The notes below the pieces were generated by a model. The model was not told where the DNA came from and ran no database searches. It saw nothing but the letters and a program-made list of their open reading frames with translations. A DNA stretch of 64,000 nucleotides from Atopomonas hussainii (GTDB taxonomy: Bacteria > Pseudomonadota > Gammaproteobacteria > Pseudomonadales > Pseudomonadaceae): NCBI RefSeq assembly GCF_900109735.1, contig NZ_FOAS01000001.1, positions 295,613 to 359,612 of the forward strand, written 5' to 3'. Below, in pieces: positions 57,115-64,000 of this stretch; positions within the stretch are counted from its first letter, which is position 1; each line of letters opens with the position of its first letter. A program made the translations under genes and the position numbers.

Positions 57115-57954
57115 ATGCGCGCAATCGCTGTTGTGCTGATGCTGTGTATCAGCCCATTCATTGCGGCAGCACAAAAGGTCGTGCTGTACGCCGACGACGC
57201 CTATCCACCCTATTCGTTCAGCGAACAGGGGCAGGCGCGGGGTTTGTATGCGCAAATTTTGCGCAAAGCCTTCAGCCGCATGCCCGACTATGAGGTGCGT
57301 ATCGAGCCCAAGCCTTGGAAGCGCGCGCTCAAAGCGCTGGAGCGCGGCGAGGTGATGGCGATTTACCCGCCGTATTGGCACCCGCAGACGCGCCCCTTTA
57401 TGTGGCCCTACAGCGTGGCGCTGTTTGAGGAGACTGTGGCTGTGCATTGTCACTTTCAGCGTTCGCCCTCAGGCCCCGGCGCACGTTGGCCGGAAGCCTT
57501 TCAAGGCTTGCGCATCAGCCAAACTAGCGGCTACGACCAAGGCGGCGAACACTACAAGCACTTGTTAGCAGGCGGCCACCTGACGGAGGTGTATGCCCGC
57601 TCGACAGAGCTGAATGTGCTGATGATGGCCAAAGGGCGCAGCGATTGCTTTCTTAACGACCGGCTATCCACACGGCTAGAGCTAAAACGGCTGCAAAACA
57701 GCGTGCAAGATGATGCTGTGCTGGCTGAGTTAATGCAGATTCGCGATACCGCCACGGTGTCACAACAGGCTGTGTACGTTGGCTTTAATCAGCAATTTGC
57801 CGCGCGCTATCCCTACTGGCGGGACTTCATGGAGCAGCTCAACGATCGCCTGCTGGAGATGCACGGCACTGGCGAGATTTACCAAATGGCCAAAGATTAC
57901 GTGCAGCAACAAACCCAGTGCCCCCAGTGCAGCTATTTATTACGCCAGCCTTGA
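57115..57954 (+). CDS. Periplasmic solute-binding protein (SBP_bac_3)
   Basis: 279 aa from ATG 57115, with GGGAG seven bases upstream; earlier in-frame ATGs lack a site. Signal peptide (ends near AAA), then VVLYADDAYPPYSFSEQGQA. The Cys pair QCPQCSYLL at the C-terminus is unusual and may be a disulphide. No transporter genes are adjacent. It ends directly at the convergent LysR gene, with no intergenic base. Confidence 0.82.
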   Translation: MRAIAVVLMLCISPFIAAAQKVVLYADDAYPPYSFSEQGQARGLYAQILRKAFSRMPDYEVRIEPKPWKRALKALERGEVMAIYPPYWHPQTRPFMWPYSVALFEETVAVHCHFQRSPSGPGARWPEAFQGLRISQTSGYDQGGEHYKHLLAGGHLTEVYARSTELNVLMMAKGRSDCFLNDRLSTRLELKRLQNSVQDDAVLAELMQIRDTATVSQQAVYVGFNQQFAARYPYWRDFMEQLNDRLLEMHGTGEIYQMAKDYVQQQTQCPQCSYLLRQP

Positions 57955-58869
57955 TTACAGGCTGTCTGGGTCGCCGATAAACATCTGAAGTCGTGAACGC
58001 AGCCAGCGTTCGGCCGGGTCGTTGTCGTGCGCGCCGCTCCACGCCATCGACAGCTCATAACTCTGCGCGGCAAACGGCAGCGGCTCTGAGCGCAAGCCAC
58101 CCATGGCCACCAAGGCTTTGGCGGCATAGTCCGGCACTGTCGCCAACATATCGGTGCCGCCGAGCAAGCTTGCCAAGCCATTAAATTGCGGCACGGCGAG
58201 CACCATGCGGCGCTTGCGTTCGATTTTCGCCAGCTCGTCATCAATAAAGCCGTGCAAGTCACCGGCAAACGAGACAATCGCGTGTGGCCGACGGCAGTAG
58301 TCATCCAGGGTTAACGCGCCGGGCGCGGTGTCGGCGCGCAGTAACAGCGGCTGGCTGCGGCGCAAGGTTTTGCGTTTGGCGTTGGCGGGCAGGTCTTCGC
58401 TGTAACTGACCCCCACGGTGATCTCGCCGGAGGCCAGCAAGCCCGGCAACGTCAGGTAGTTCACCCGCCGCACCACTAAGCTGACTCCGGGCGCTTCGAT
58501 GCGCACACGCTTGAGCAGCGCCGGCAGCAGGGAAAACTCCACTTCATCGCTTAAGCCAATGCGGAACACCGCATCGCTGTTGGCCGGCTCGAAGTCACTG
58601 GTGGCGCTGATCGCGTTAGAGATTGAATCCAGCGCCGGCACCAACAGCTCGAACAACTCCTGCGCCCGCGCGGTGGGCTCCATCAGGCGGCCATTACGCA
58701 CAAACAAGGGGTCGTTAAAGATCCCGCGCAAACGCCCTAGCGCAGCACTGATGGCTGGCTGACCGAGAAACAGTTTCTCGGCGGTTCGCGTCACGCTGCG
58801 CTCGTGCATCATGGTTTCGAACACAATCAGCAAATTCAGATCAATTCGCCGCAGATCGTTGCGGTTCAT
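57955..58869 (-). CDS. LysR-family transcriptional regulator
   Basis: 304 aa from ATG 58869 (GAGGTAGGG upstream). N-terminal winged helix LIVFETMMHERSVTRTAEKL, QPAISAALGRLR; LysR effector domain after residue 90. It is related in sequence to NodD/LeuO-type members with the RIDLNLLIVFE opening. It diverges from the large GGDEF-EAL gene across 433 bases and could regulate that gene or itself. Confidence 0.93.
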   Translation of the reverse strand: MNRNDLRRIDLNLLIVFETMMHERSVTRTAEKLFLGQPAISAALGRLRGIFNDPLFVRNGRLMEPTARAQELFELLVPALDSISNAISATSDFEPANSDAVFRIGLSDEVEFSLLPALLKRVRIEAPGVSLVVRRVNYLTLPGLLASGEITVGVSYSEDLPANAKRKTLRRSQPLLLRADTAPGALTLDDYCRRPHAIVSFAGDLHGFIDDELAKIERKRRMVLAVPQFNGLASLLGGTDMLATVPDYAAKALVAMGGLRSEPLPFAAQSYELSMAWSGAHDNDPAERWLRSRLQMFIGDPDSL

Positions 58870-59302
58870 CCCTACCTCGACATCATCGGCGCTGGCTTTG
58901 TCGCTGAGTATACCTAGGCTGAGCGGATGTTTCGGTACGCGCACTCGGCCCCTGTCGTCACAGCCGTTCAGTCAAGCGGCGCAGATCGCCGCTATGGCGC
59001 GGCAATATTCCAAATCAGAATTTGCTTAAAGCCATTAACAGCAAGCGGTAATGACGCTGCAAAAGCCACTCAAGCAGAAAACATAATGCTCACATATTAG
59101 CCGCATGATCGCCGTCAATTGTCGTAGATAGCCGCTAAATATCCATTTATCAAACAGCCGTAGAAGTGCCTTAAAACCGACACCTTGGCGGCAAAGTTGA
59201 CGTCAAGCCCTTCTGCCCTACCGCTGGTCATTTACCGGCATGCGCTGGCCGTGCGCTTGGCGTGGCAGTGACTACCTTTTACATGAGGCAAGGAGAATGC
59301 TC
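58870..59302. other. Divergent intergenic region between lysR and the GGDEF-EAL gene
   Basis: 433 bases with no credible gene. The middle (about 59030-59180) is AT-rich (AATATTCCAAATCAG before it, AAATATCCATTTATCAAAC within). A TTGACG hexamer is at 59197-59202 without a good -10. No clear operator is seen. Confidence 0.6.
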
Positions 59303-62300
59303 ATGGAAAAAGGCTCTCGCCGCCTGTCCGTTGCCCCCCAGGCATGGTTAGCAGTGATGCTGTTGTGGGCAGTGGCACAAAGCGCGGATCTGTATTTGCT
59401 GCAACAGGGCCATCCGGTCACGGCATTTGCCGGCCTTGCGGTCAGCGTGGTCGCACTGTGCTGGCTCGGCTGGCCGGTGCTGCTTATTCAACCGTTACTG
59501 TTGCTGTTGTTGAGCACCTTGTGGCAAGTCCCGCTGACCCTGCCGTTGCTGCTCGCTCACGGCCTACCGCTGCTTGCGGCCGTGGCCATGCTGCGCTGGG
59601 CGCCGTTTGATCAGCAATTGCTGCGGCTATCGGCCGTGCAGCGCCTGCTCTGGCTGGCGCTGGTTACCAGCGTGGTGGCGGCACTCTGCCAATGGGGCAC
59701 CGCGCAGCAGTTATTCGCCAACAGCGTTGCCCAACTGGCTTTGCTAATTTGCTTAGCAGTGCCGCTGCTGAGCTTTGCCAGCCGCTGGGTCAACCCCAAA
59801 GCCATGCGCTCGATGAGTGCCGGCCTTAAGGCACCGCAACGGCCACCCTTGTGGATGCTGCTGCTTAGCCTGCCCACGCTGGCCCTGTTGCATGTCATCC
59901 CGGCCGAAGAAGCCCTGCTGCTGATCAGCTTTATCATGCTTGGCAGTGCTCTATTAGCCGCCATGCCCGGCGCCAGTTTGGCGATTGGCGTGGCAGGGCT
60001 GTGGTTAATCGCGCTGCCGCAAGAAGGCGAAGCCCTGCAGAACCTAGAGCTCACCTATCTCGCCCTGATCAGCGGCAGCTGCGCGCTGCTCGGGCGCCTG
60101 CTCAGTGATTTGCGCCGCGCCTATCGCTGGCGCAAATCGATTCAGTCAGAGCTGGATTTAAGCCGCCAAGTGCTCAACGCCTGTCCGCTGGGGGTGGTGG
60201 TGATGAACGCCGAACCACTCAACCGGCCCATCAGCTACGTTAACCAAGCCTACGAAAACATGACCGGCTACAGTGCCGGCGAACTGATTGGCCAAGGTGA
60301 CGAGCGCTTAAGCGGCGAAGACCTCGCCCAAGGCGGCATGCTGTTGCTGCGCGAAGCCATGGCCAACGGCGAGCCCTGCCAAGTGGTGGTGCGCCAGTAC
60401 CACAAAGATGGCCGCCTGTTCTGGGACGAAATCACCCTCGCACCGCTAATCAATGCCCGCCACGGGCGCTACTTTATTTTGCTCCATCAAGATGTCACCG
60501 CTCGCGAACGCTTAATGCACGAGCTCATGCACAGCCGCGAAACCCAGCTGCGCCAAGCCCGTGTGCTCAGCCAAACCGAGGCCATTAGCGATATTGGCGG
60601 CTGGACGTGGGCCGTGGGCAGCGAAGACATTTTCTGGACCGACGGCGTATACAACATCCTCGATGTGCCCAGCAGCTTCACCCCCACGCTGCAAAGCACC
60701 TTGCAGTTTTACCTTGCCGACGACCGCCTGCGCGTGCGGCAAGCCATGCGCCACGCGGTTAGCCATGGCGAACCTTTCGACTTTGAAGTGCAGGCGAAAA
60801 CTGCGCAAAAACGCCTGATCTGGCTACGCATTAAAGGCTTTGTGCAGCAAGAAAATGGCCGCTCAACCCGCCTCTACGGCGCCATTCAAGACATCAGCGC
60901 ATGGCGCACCACGCAGCAGCAGCTACGCGATCAAGACCAGCGTTTGCGCTTGTTCTTCGATGCGCCGATTTTGGGCATGGCGCTGACCTCGCCCCACCAG
61001 CAATGGCTCGAGGTCAACCAGCGCCTGTGCCAGATGCTCGGTTACAGCCGCGAGCAAATGCTCAAGCTCAACTGGCGCCAGCTGACCCACCCGGAAGACC
61101 TCGACAAAGACTTGCGCCTCTTCCATGAGCTGGAAGCCGGTGAGCGCGATAGCTACGAGCTGGAAAAACGCTACCGTCGCGCCGATGGCGAAGTGGTCTA
61201 CGCACGCCTGCTGGTGCAGGCCGTGCGCGACCGCCAAGGCCAGCTGGAGTATTGCATTGGCCTGATTGAAGACATCACCGAACGGCGTGAAGCTGAGCAG
61301 CGCTACCGCGCGATGGTCGAATTCGCCCCCGAGGCGATCATTCTCTGGGATGCCGAGCAAGGCATCGTCGAAGCCAACGGCCATGCCGAAAGCCTACTGC
61401 GCTGCCGGCGAGAAAGTTTATACGGCAAAAGCATCGAGGCCCTGCGCGAGCGCCTACAGCAAAAAGTCGAACTGCCGGACCTTGGCGAATACTTCCAGCA
61501 AGCGCTGGAAGGCCACCAGCCGGTGTTTGAATGGCAACTGCTAAACGCCGAAGGCAATGCGCGCACCTGTGAGGTGCGGCTGATTCGCATGCCCGGTGCG
61601 CGGCCGCTGGTGCGCGCCAGCTTTAACGATATTTCTGACCGTTTGCGCTACCAGAAAGAAATCGAGCGATTGGCCTTTCATGATGCGCTCACTGGTCTGC
61701 CGAACCGAGTATTGCTCAACGATCGGCTCGGACAAGCCATGGCCCGTGCGCGCCGGCAAAATCAATTTGGCGCCTTGCTGTTGATCGATCTCGATCACTT
61801 CAAGCACGTCAACGACAGCCTCGGCCACACCTTAGGCGACCAACTGCTGTGTGCTACCGCCAAGCGCCTGCGTGAACGCCTGCGTGATGAAGACACCCTC
61901 GGGCGTATCGGTGGCGATGAGTTTGTCGTGCTGCTGGATGGCTTAGGCGAGTCACGTGAGCAGGCCATCGACCTCGCCACGCGCATCGCCGCCAAGCTGA
62001 TCAACGGCCTGCAAGACAGCCTGCCGGTTGGCGAACTGGAGCTAGCCATCAGCGCCAGCTTGGGCATCAGCCTGTTCCCGCAATGCGAACAAGAAGCCGA
62101 AGATGTGTTCCGCCAAGCCGATGCGGCTATGTATCTGGCCAAAGGCGCCGGGCGTAACACGCTGCGGTTTTTCTCTGCAGAAGTGCAGGAAAGCCTCGAC
62201 GAGCGCCTTACGCTGCAAAACGAGCTTCGCCACGCCTTGCGCCGCAACCAGCTGCGCTTGGTCTACCAGCCGCAAGTGGACATGCACACCGGGCACCCCA

Positions 62301-63001
62301 CCGGCGCCGAAGCACTGCTGCGCTGGCAGCACCCCTTGCTGGGCAATGTGCCGCCAGATCGCTTTATCGCGCTGGCCGAAGAAGTCGGCCTGATGACCGA
62401 GCTAACCCGCTGGGTGATCGACCAAGCCTGTGCCGAGCAAGCCCGCTGGCAAAGTCTGTGGCCTTCACGACCGCTGCGCATGGCGGTCAACCTAAGCTCG
62501 CAATCGCTGCGCAACGATCAGCTGCGCGAAGATGTGGTCAGCGCCGTCAGCCGCCACCGGATTGCCCCCTCACTGCTTGAGCTGGAGATCACCGAAGGCA
62601 GCATGCTGTATGACGTCGACAAAGGCATCAGCCTGATGCGCAGCATCAAAGCGCTCGGCGTGCAGTTTGCTATCGACGATTTCGGCACCGGCTATTCATC
62701 GCTCACCTACCTTAAGCGCCTGCCACTGGACCGGCTAAAAATCGACCGCAGCTTTGTTCGTGACTTGCCCAAAGACAGCAACGACGTGGTGCTGGTGGAT
62801 ACCATGCTGGCCATCGCCAAGCAGATGCATTTAGAGGTGGTGGCCGAAGGCGTGGAGGACGACCCGCAGTGGCAATTCCTCCGCGAGCGCGGTTGCCATC
62901 TGGGCCAAGGTTATCTGTGGAGTAAACCGCTGGAGGCCGCCGACTTCCGCCAGTGGATCAGCGAGAAGCTCGGCACACCGGATAAACAAAAGACCGGCTA
63001 A
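59303..63001 (+). CDS. Multi-PAS GGDEF-EAL membrane protein
   Basis: 1232 aa from ATG 59303, seven bases after AAGGAG; the ATG at 59297 is too close. About eight membrane helices (residues 10-280) are followed by four PAS/PAC units (about 300-410, 425-550, 555-680, 690-790). The GGDEF domain (about 800-960) is intact with DTLGRIGGDEFVVLL. The EAL domain (about 970-1225) is complete: GAEALLRWQHP, VNLSSQSL, ELEITEGSMLYD, AIDDFGTGYSSL and VAEGVED. Both activities are possible. It ends in a perfect terminator. Confidence 0.93.
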   Translation: MEKGSRRLSVAPQAWLAVMLLWAVAQSADLYLLQQGHPVTAFAGLAVSVVALCWLGWPVLLIQPLLLLLLSTLWQVPLTLPLLLAHGLPLLAAVAMLRWAPFDQQLLRLSAVQRLLWLALVTSVVAALCQWGTAQQLFANSVAQLALLICLAVPLLSFASRWVNPKAMRSMSAGLKAPQRPPLWMLLLSLPTLALLHVIPAEEALLLISFIMLGSALLAAMPGASLAIGVAGLWLIALPQEGEALQNLELTYLALISGSCALLGRLLSDLRRAYRWRKSIQSELDLSRQVLNACPLGVVVMNAEPLNRPISYVNQAYENMTGYSAGELIGQGDERLSGEDLAQGGMLLLREAMANGEPCQVVVRQYHKDGRLFWDEITLAPLINARHGRYFILLHQDVTARERLMHELMHSRETQLRQARVLSQTEAISDIGGWTWAVGSEDIFWTDGVYNILDVPSSFTPTLQSTLQFYLADDRLRVRQAMRHAVSHGEPFDFEVQAKTAQKRLIWLRIKGFVQQENGRSTRLYGAIQDISAWRTTQQQLRDQDQRLRLFFDAPILGMALTSPHQQWLEVNQRLCQMLGYSREQMLKLNWRQLTHPEDLDKDLRLFHELEAGERDSYELEKRYRRADGEVVYARLLVQAVRDRQGQLEYCIGLIEDITERREAEQRYRAMVEFAPEAIILWDAEQGIVEANGHAESLLRCRRESLYGKSIEALRERLQQKVELPDLGEYFQQALEGHQPVFEWQLLNAEGNARTCEVRLIRMPGARPLVRASFNDISDRLRYQKEIERLAFHDALTGLPNRVLLNDRLGQAMARARRQNQFGALLLIDLDHFKHVNDSLGHTLGDQLLCATAKRLRERLRDEDTLGRIGGDEFVVLLDGLGESREQAIDLATRIAAKLINGLQDSLPVGELELAISASLGISLFPQCEQEAEDVFRQADAAMYLAKGAGRNTLRFFSAEVQESLDERLTLQNELRHALRRNQLRLVYQPQVDMHTGHPTGAEALLRWQHPLLGNVPPDRFIALAEEVGLMTELTRWVIDQACAEQARWQSLWPSRPLRMAVNLSSQSLRNDQLREDVVSAVSRHRIAPSLLELEITEGSMLYDVDKGISLMRSIKALGVQFAIDDFGTGYSSLTYLKRLPLDRLKIDRSFVRDLPKDSNDVVLVDTMLAIAKQMHLEVVAEGVEDDPQWQFLRERGCHLGQGYLWSKPLEAADFRQWISEKLGTPDKQKTG

Positions 63002-63016
63002 TGTGCTCAGCTGATA

Positions 63017-63048
63017 AAAAACGCCGCTGCAGATGCAGCGGCGTTTTT
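63017..63048 (+). terminator. Terminator after the GGDEF-EAL gene
   Basis: AAAAACGCCGCTGC and GCAGCGGCGTTTTT form a perfect 14-bp stem with an AGAT loop and a T-run. Confidence 0.9.
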
Positions 63049-63176
63049 ATTTATCAGTGAAGCCTAAACGGGGTCTGAGTTAATCGGCGAACGGCTCAAG
63101 CGCAAGGCGTACCGTATTCAACGCTTCAATCATCCGCCGCACTAGCGGTCGGCTGCATTGACTTGTTAGCAATTTC

Positions 63177-63676
63177 TCACTCGACGATAATAGAATCTTC
63201 AAACGCTATTTGCCGTATACCATAGCTACCAATCGCGAACTCGTTAGGTAGGCGAAATTTTTTACTTCTAGGGAATTCAAAATTCCCAAAAATCGCGCCA
63301 AAAGTAAGTGCTCCTCCGATTAGAGTTAATATACCTGTTAGAATATATCCAGCAAAGGATGCGATGCTCATGATGGGTAAATGATTTATCCATTGTAATT
63401 TTGCGTTAGACAACTCCGGTAGGGCGTCACTTGGAATGTAGTGAGATAAAATCCCGGAAAAGAACGCAAACGCCAAAAACACTAGACCGGCAATTAAATT
63501 TTCCAGTTCAAATCCACTTTTCTCGTTTTTTGACTCTCGCTCGATCTGATTATGCGTTAGACGCTGAATCTTTAATTCTGGTGGCAAGTCATCTGCGACG
63601 ATCTTGAACTTCAAGTCTTTGCTAGAAGGCTCACCTTTGACTAATAACTTAAAAATAAAGAATTCGTCTTTATTTA
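63177..63676 (-). pseudogene. AT-rich membrane-protein gene truncated by an IS element
   Basis: Reading on the minus strand, coding continues upstream of the TTG at 63614 without a stop, as LNKDEFFIFKLLVKGEPSSK, right up to the insertion-sequence end at 63677. The 5' part of the gene is therefore missing here. The remaining ~165 residues have two membrane helices (LIAGLVFLAFAFFSGIL and GYILTGILTLIGGALTFGAI). I do not recognise the family. Base composition is visibly AT-richer than in neighbouring genes, which suggests acquired DNA. Confidence 0.6.
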
Positions 63677-64000
63677 GGGAAACGCTGATTTATTAAGCCT
63701 CACACCAGCACCAGTGCCGATTCGCAGCGCAAAATCAGAAAACCAGCTCGATTCCCCGCATGACTAGCGCCTTTTGGCGTTAGCGCAGCCTCCGTAGAGG
63801 CCATTTCCCGTCAGCAAGACGGATTTATCCCGTGAGCACGCATCAAATGTCGCTTGGATAGCAGCAAATTCGCGAAGCCAAACAGGCTGAACAGCTGCGC
63901 CGTGTTTTTCGTCAGACCGCGATAGCGCGTTTTGCGGTAATGAAACAGATTTTTAACCACGTGAAAGGGATGCTCGACTTTGGCGCGCACTTTGGCTTTC
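63677..64000 (-). mobile_element. End of an IS5-like insertion sequence (continues past window)
   Basis: The element appears to end at 63677 with GGGAAACGCTGATTTATTAA, consistent with an IS5-family terminal repeat. The base before it belongs to the interrupted gene. The transposase 3' end lies inside. The other end is outside the window. Confidence 0.65.
63811..64000 (-). CDS. IS5-family transposase, C-terminal part
   Basis: Read from the right edge in the minus strand: KAKVRAKVEHPFHVVKNLF, KTRYRGLTKNTAQLFSLFGF and ANLLLSKRHLM, ending at the TGA at 63811-63813. This is the conserved C-terminal DDE-domain region of IS5-type transposases, including the catalytic-Glu neighbourhood (VEHPFHVVK). 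The rest lies outside the window. Confidence 0.88.
   Translation of the reverse strand, partial: KAKVRAKVEHPFHVVKNLFHYRKTRYRGLTKNTAQLFSLFGFANLLLSKRHLMRAHGINPSC

Overview
The window reads as a chromosomal segment of a high-GC gammaproteobacterium of the Pseudomonas lineage. The main support is gene content and order. Examples are envZ-ompR followed divergently by tex and a PaaI-type thioesterase, ppk1 next to hemB, a Mg-type hemB, a Pseudomonas-style DesA desaturase, and gshA, uvrD, PiuC and a type III alkylsulfatase. No rRNA, tRNA, CRISPR array, prophage or conjugation module was seen. The only mobile DNA is the end of an IS5-like element at the right edge, plus two small palindromic intergenic repeats.

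Layout. 1-4.7 kb: the 3' part of a PhoX phosphatase gene, then a membrane-anchored periplasmic binding protein whose stop overlaps the start of a MASE1 histidine kinase. 4.9-8.4 kb: an HscC-type Hsp70 and its membrane J-domain-like partner, followed by the decayed 3' end of a class V aminotransferase. 8.8-14.4 kb: a flavoprotein, then a cluster of metal-dependent hydrolase, TetR regulator, Baeyer-Villiger-type monooxygenase and short-chain dehydrogenase. 14.4-17.6 kb: ppk1 and hemB. 17.9-31.3 kb: three cyclic-di-GMP proteins (one lacking its GGDEF motif, one with SADEF, one intact) mixed with ACT, YceH, DUF3299/DUF3301, thioesterase, GNAT, uvrD, dodecin, isochorismatase-like and alpha/beta hydrolase genes.

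31.5-38 kb: an autotransporter with an AT-rich passenger, a 3' hairpin whose loop holds a long imperfect palindrome, PiuC, and a GntR-regulated aminotransferase / glutamine-synthetase-like pair. 38-45.3 kb: a second DUF3299 gene with a small exported protein, the alkylsulfatase, gshA, rmf with a near-perfect CRP/Vfr site, a FliL-like protein and a quinone oxidoreductase. 45.3-50.2 kb: envZ-ompR and tex-thioesterase. 50.3-58.9 kb: two lone solute-binding proteins, a pectinacetylesterase-family hydrolase convergent with a membrane-anchored helical protein, a PAS-GGDEF cyclase, DesA, a flavoprotein and a LysR regulator. 59.3-63 kb: a very large PAS-GGDEF-EAL protein. 63.2-64 kb: an AT-rich membrane-protein gene cut by an IS5-family insertion.

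Themes. Five cyclic-di-GMP proteins lie in about 45 kb, with catalytic motifs ranging from intact to deleted. Several sensory proteins lack an obvious partner. Most of the window is ordinary core genome. The best leads are the HscC/J-protein pair, the motif-less GGDEF protein, the split binding protein/kinase pair, the two DUF3299 operons, the hairpin around the dodecin ribosome binding site, the rmf control site and the palindrome inside the autotransporter terminator.
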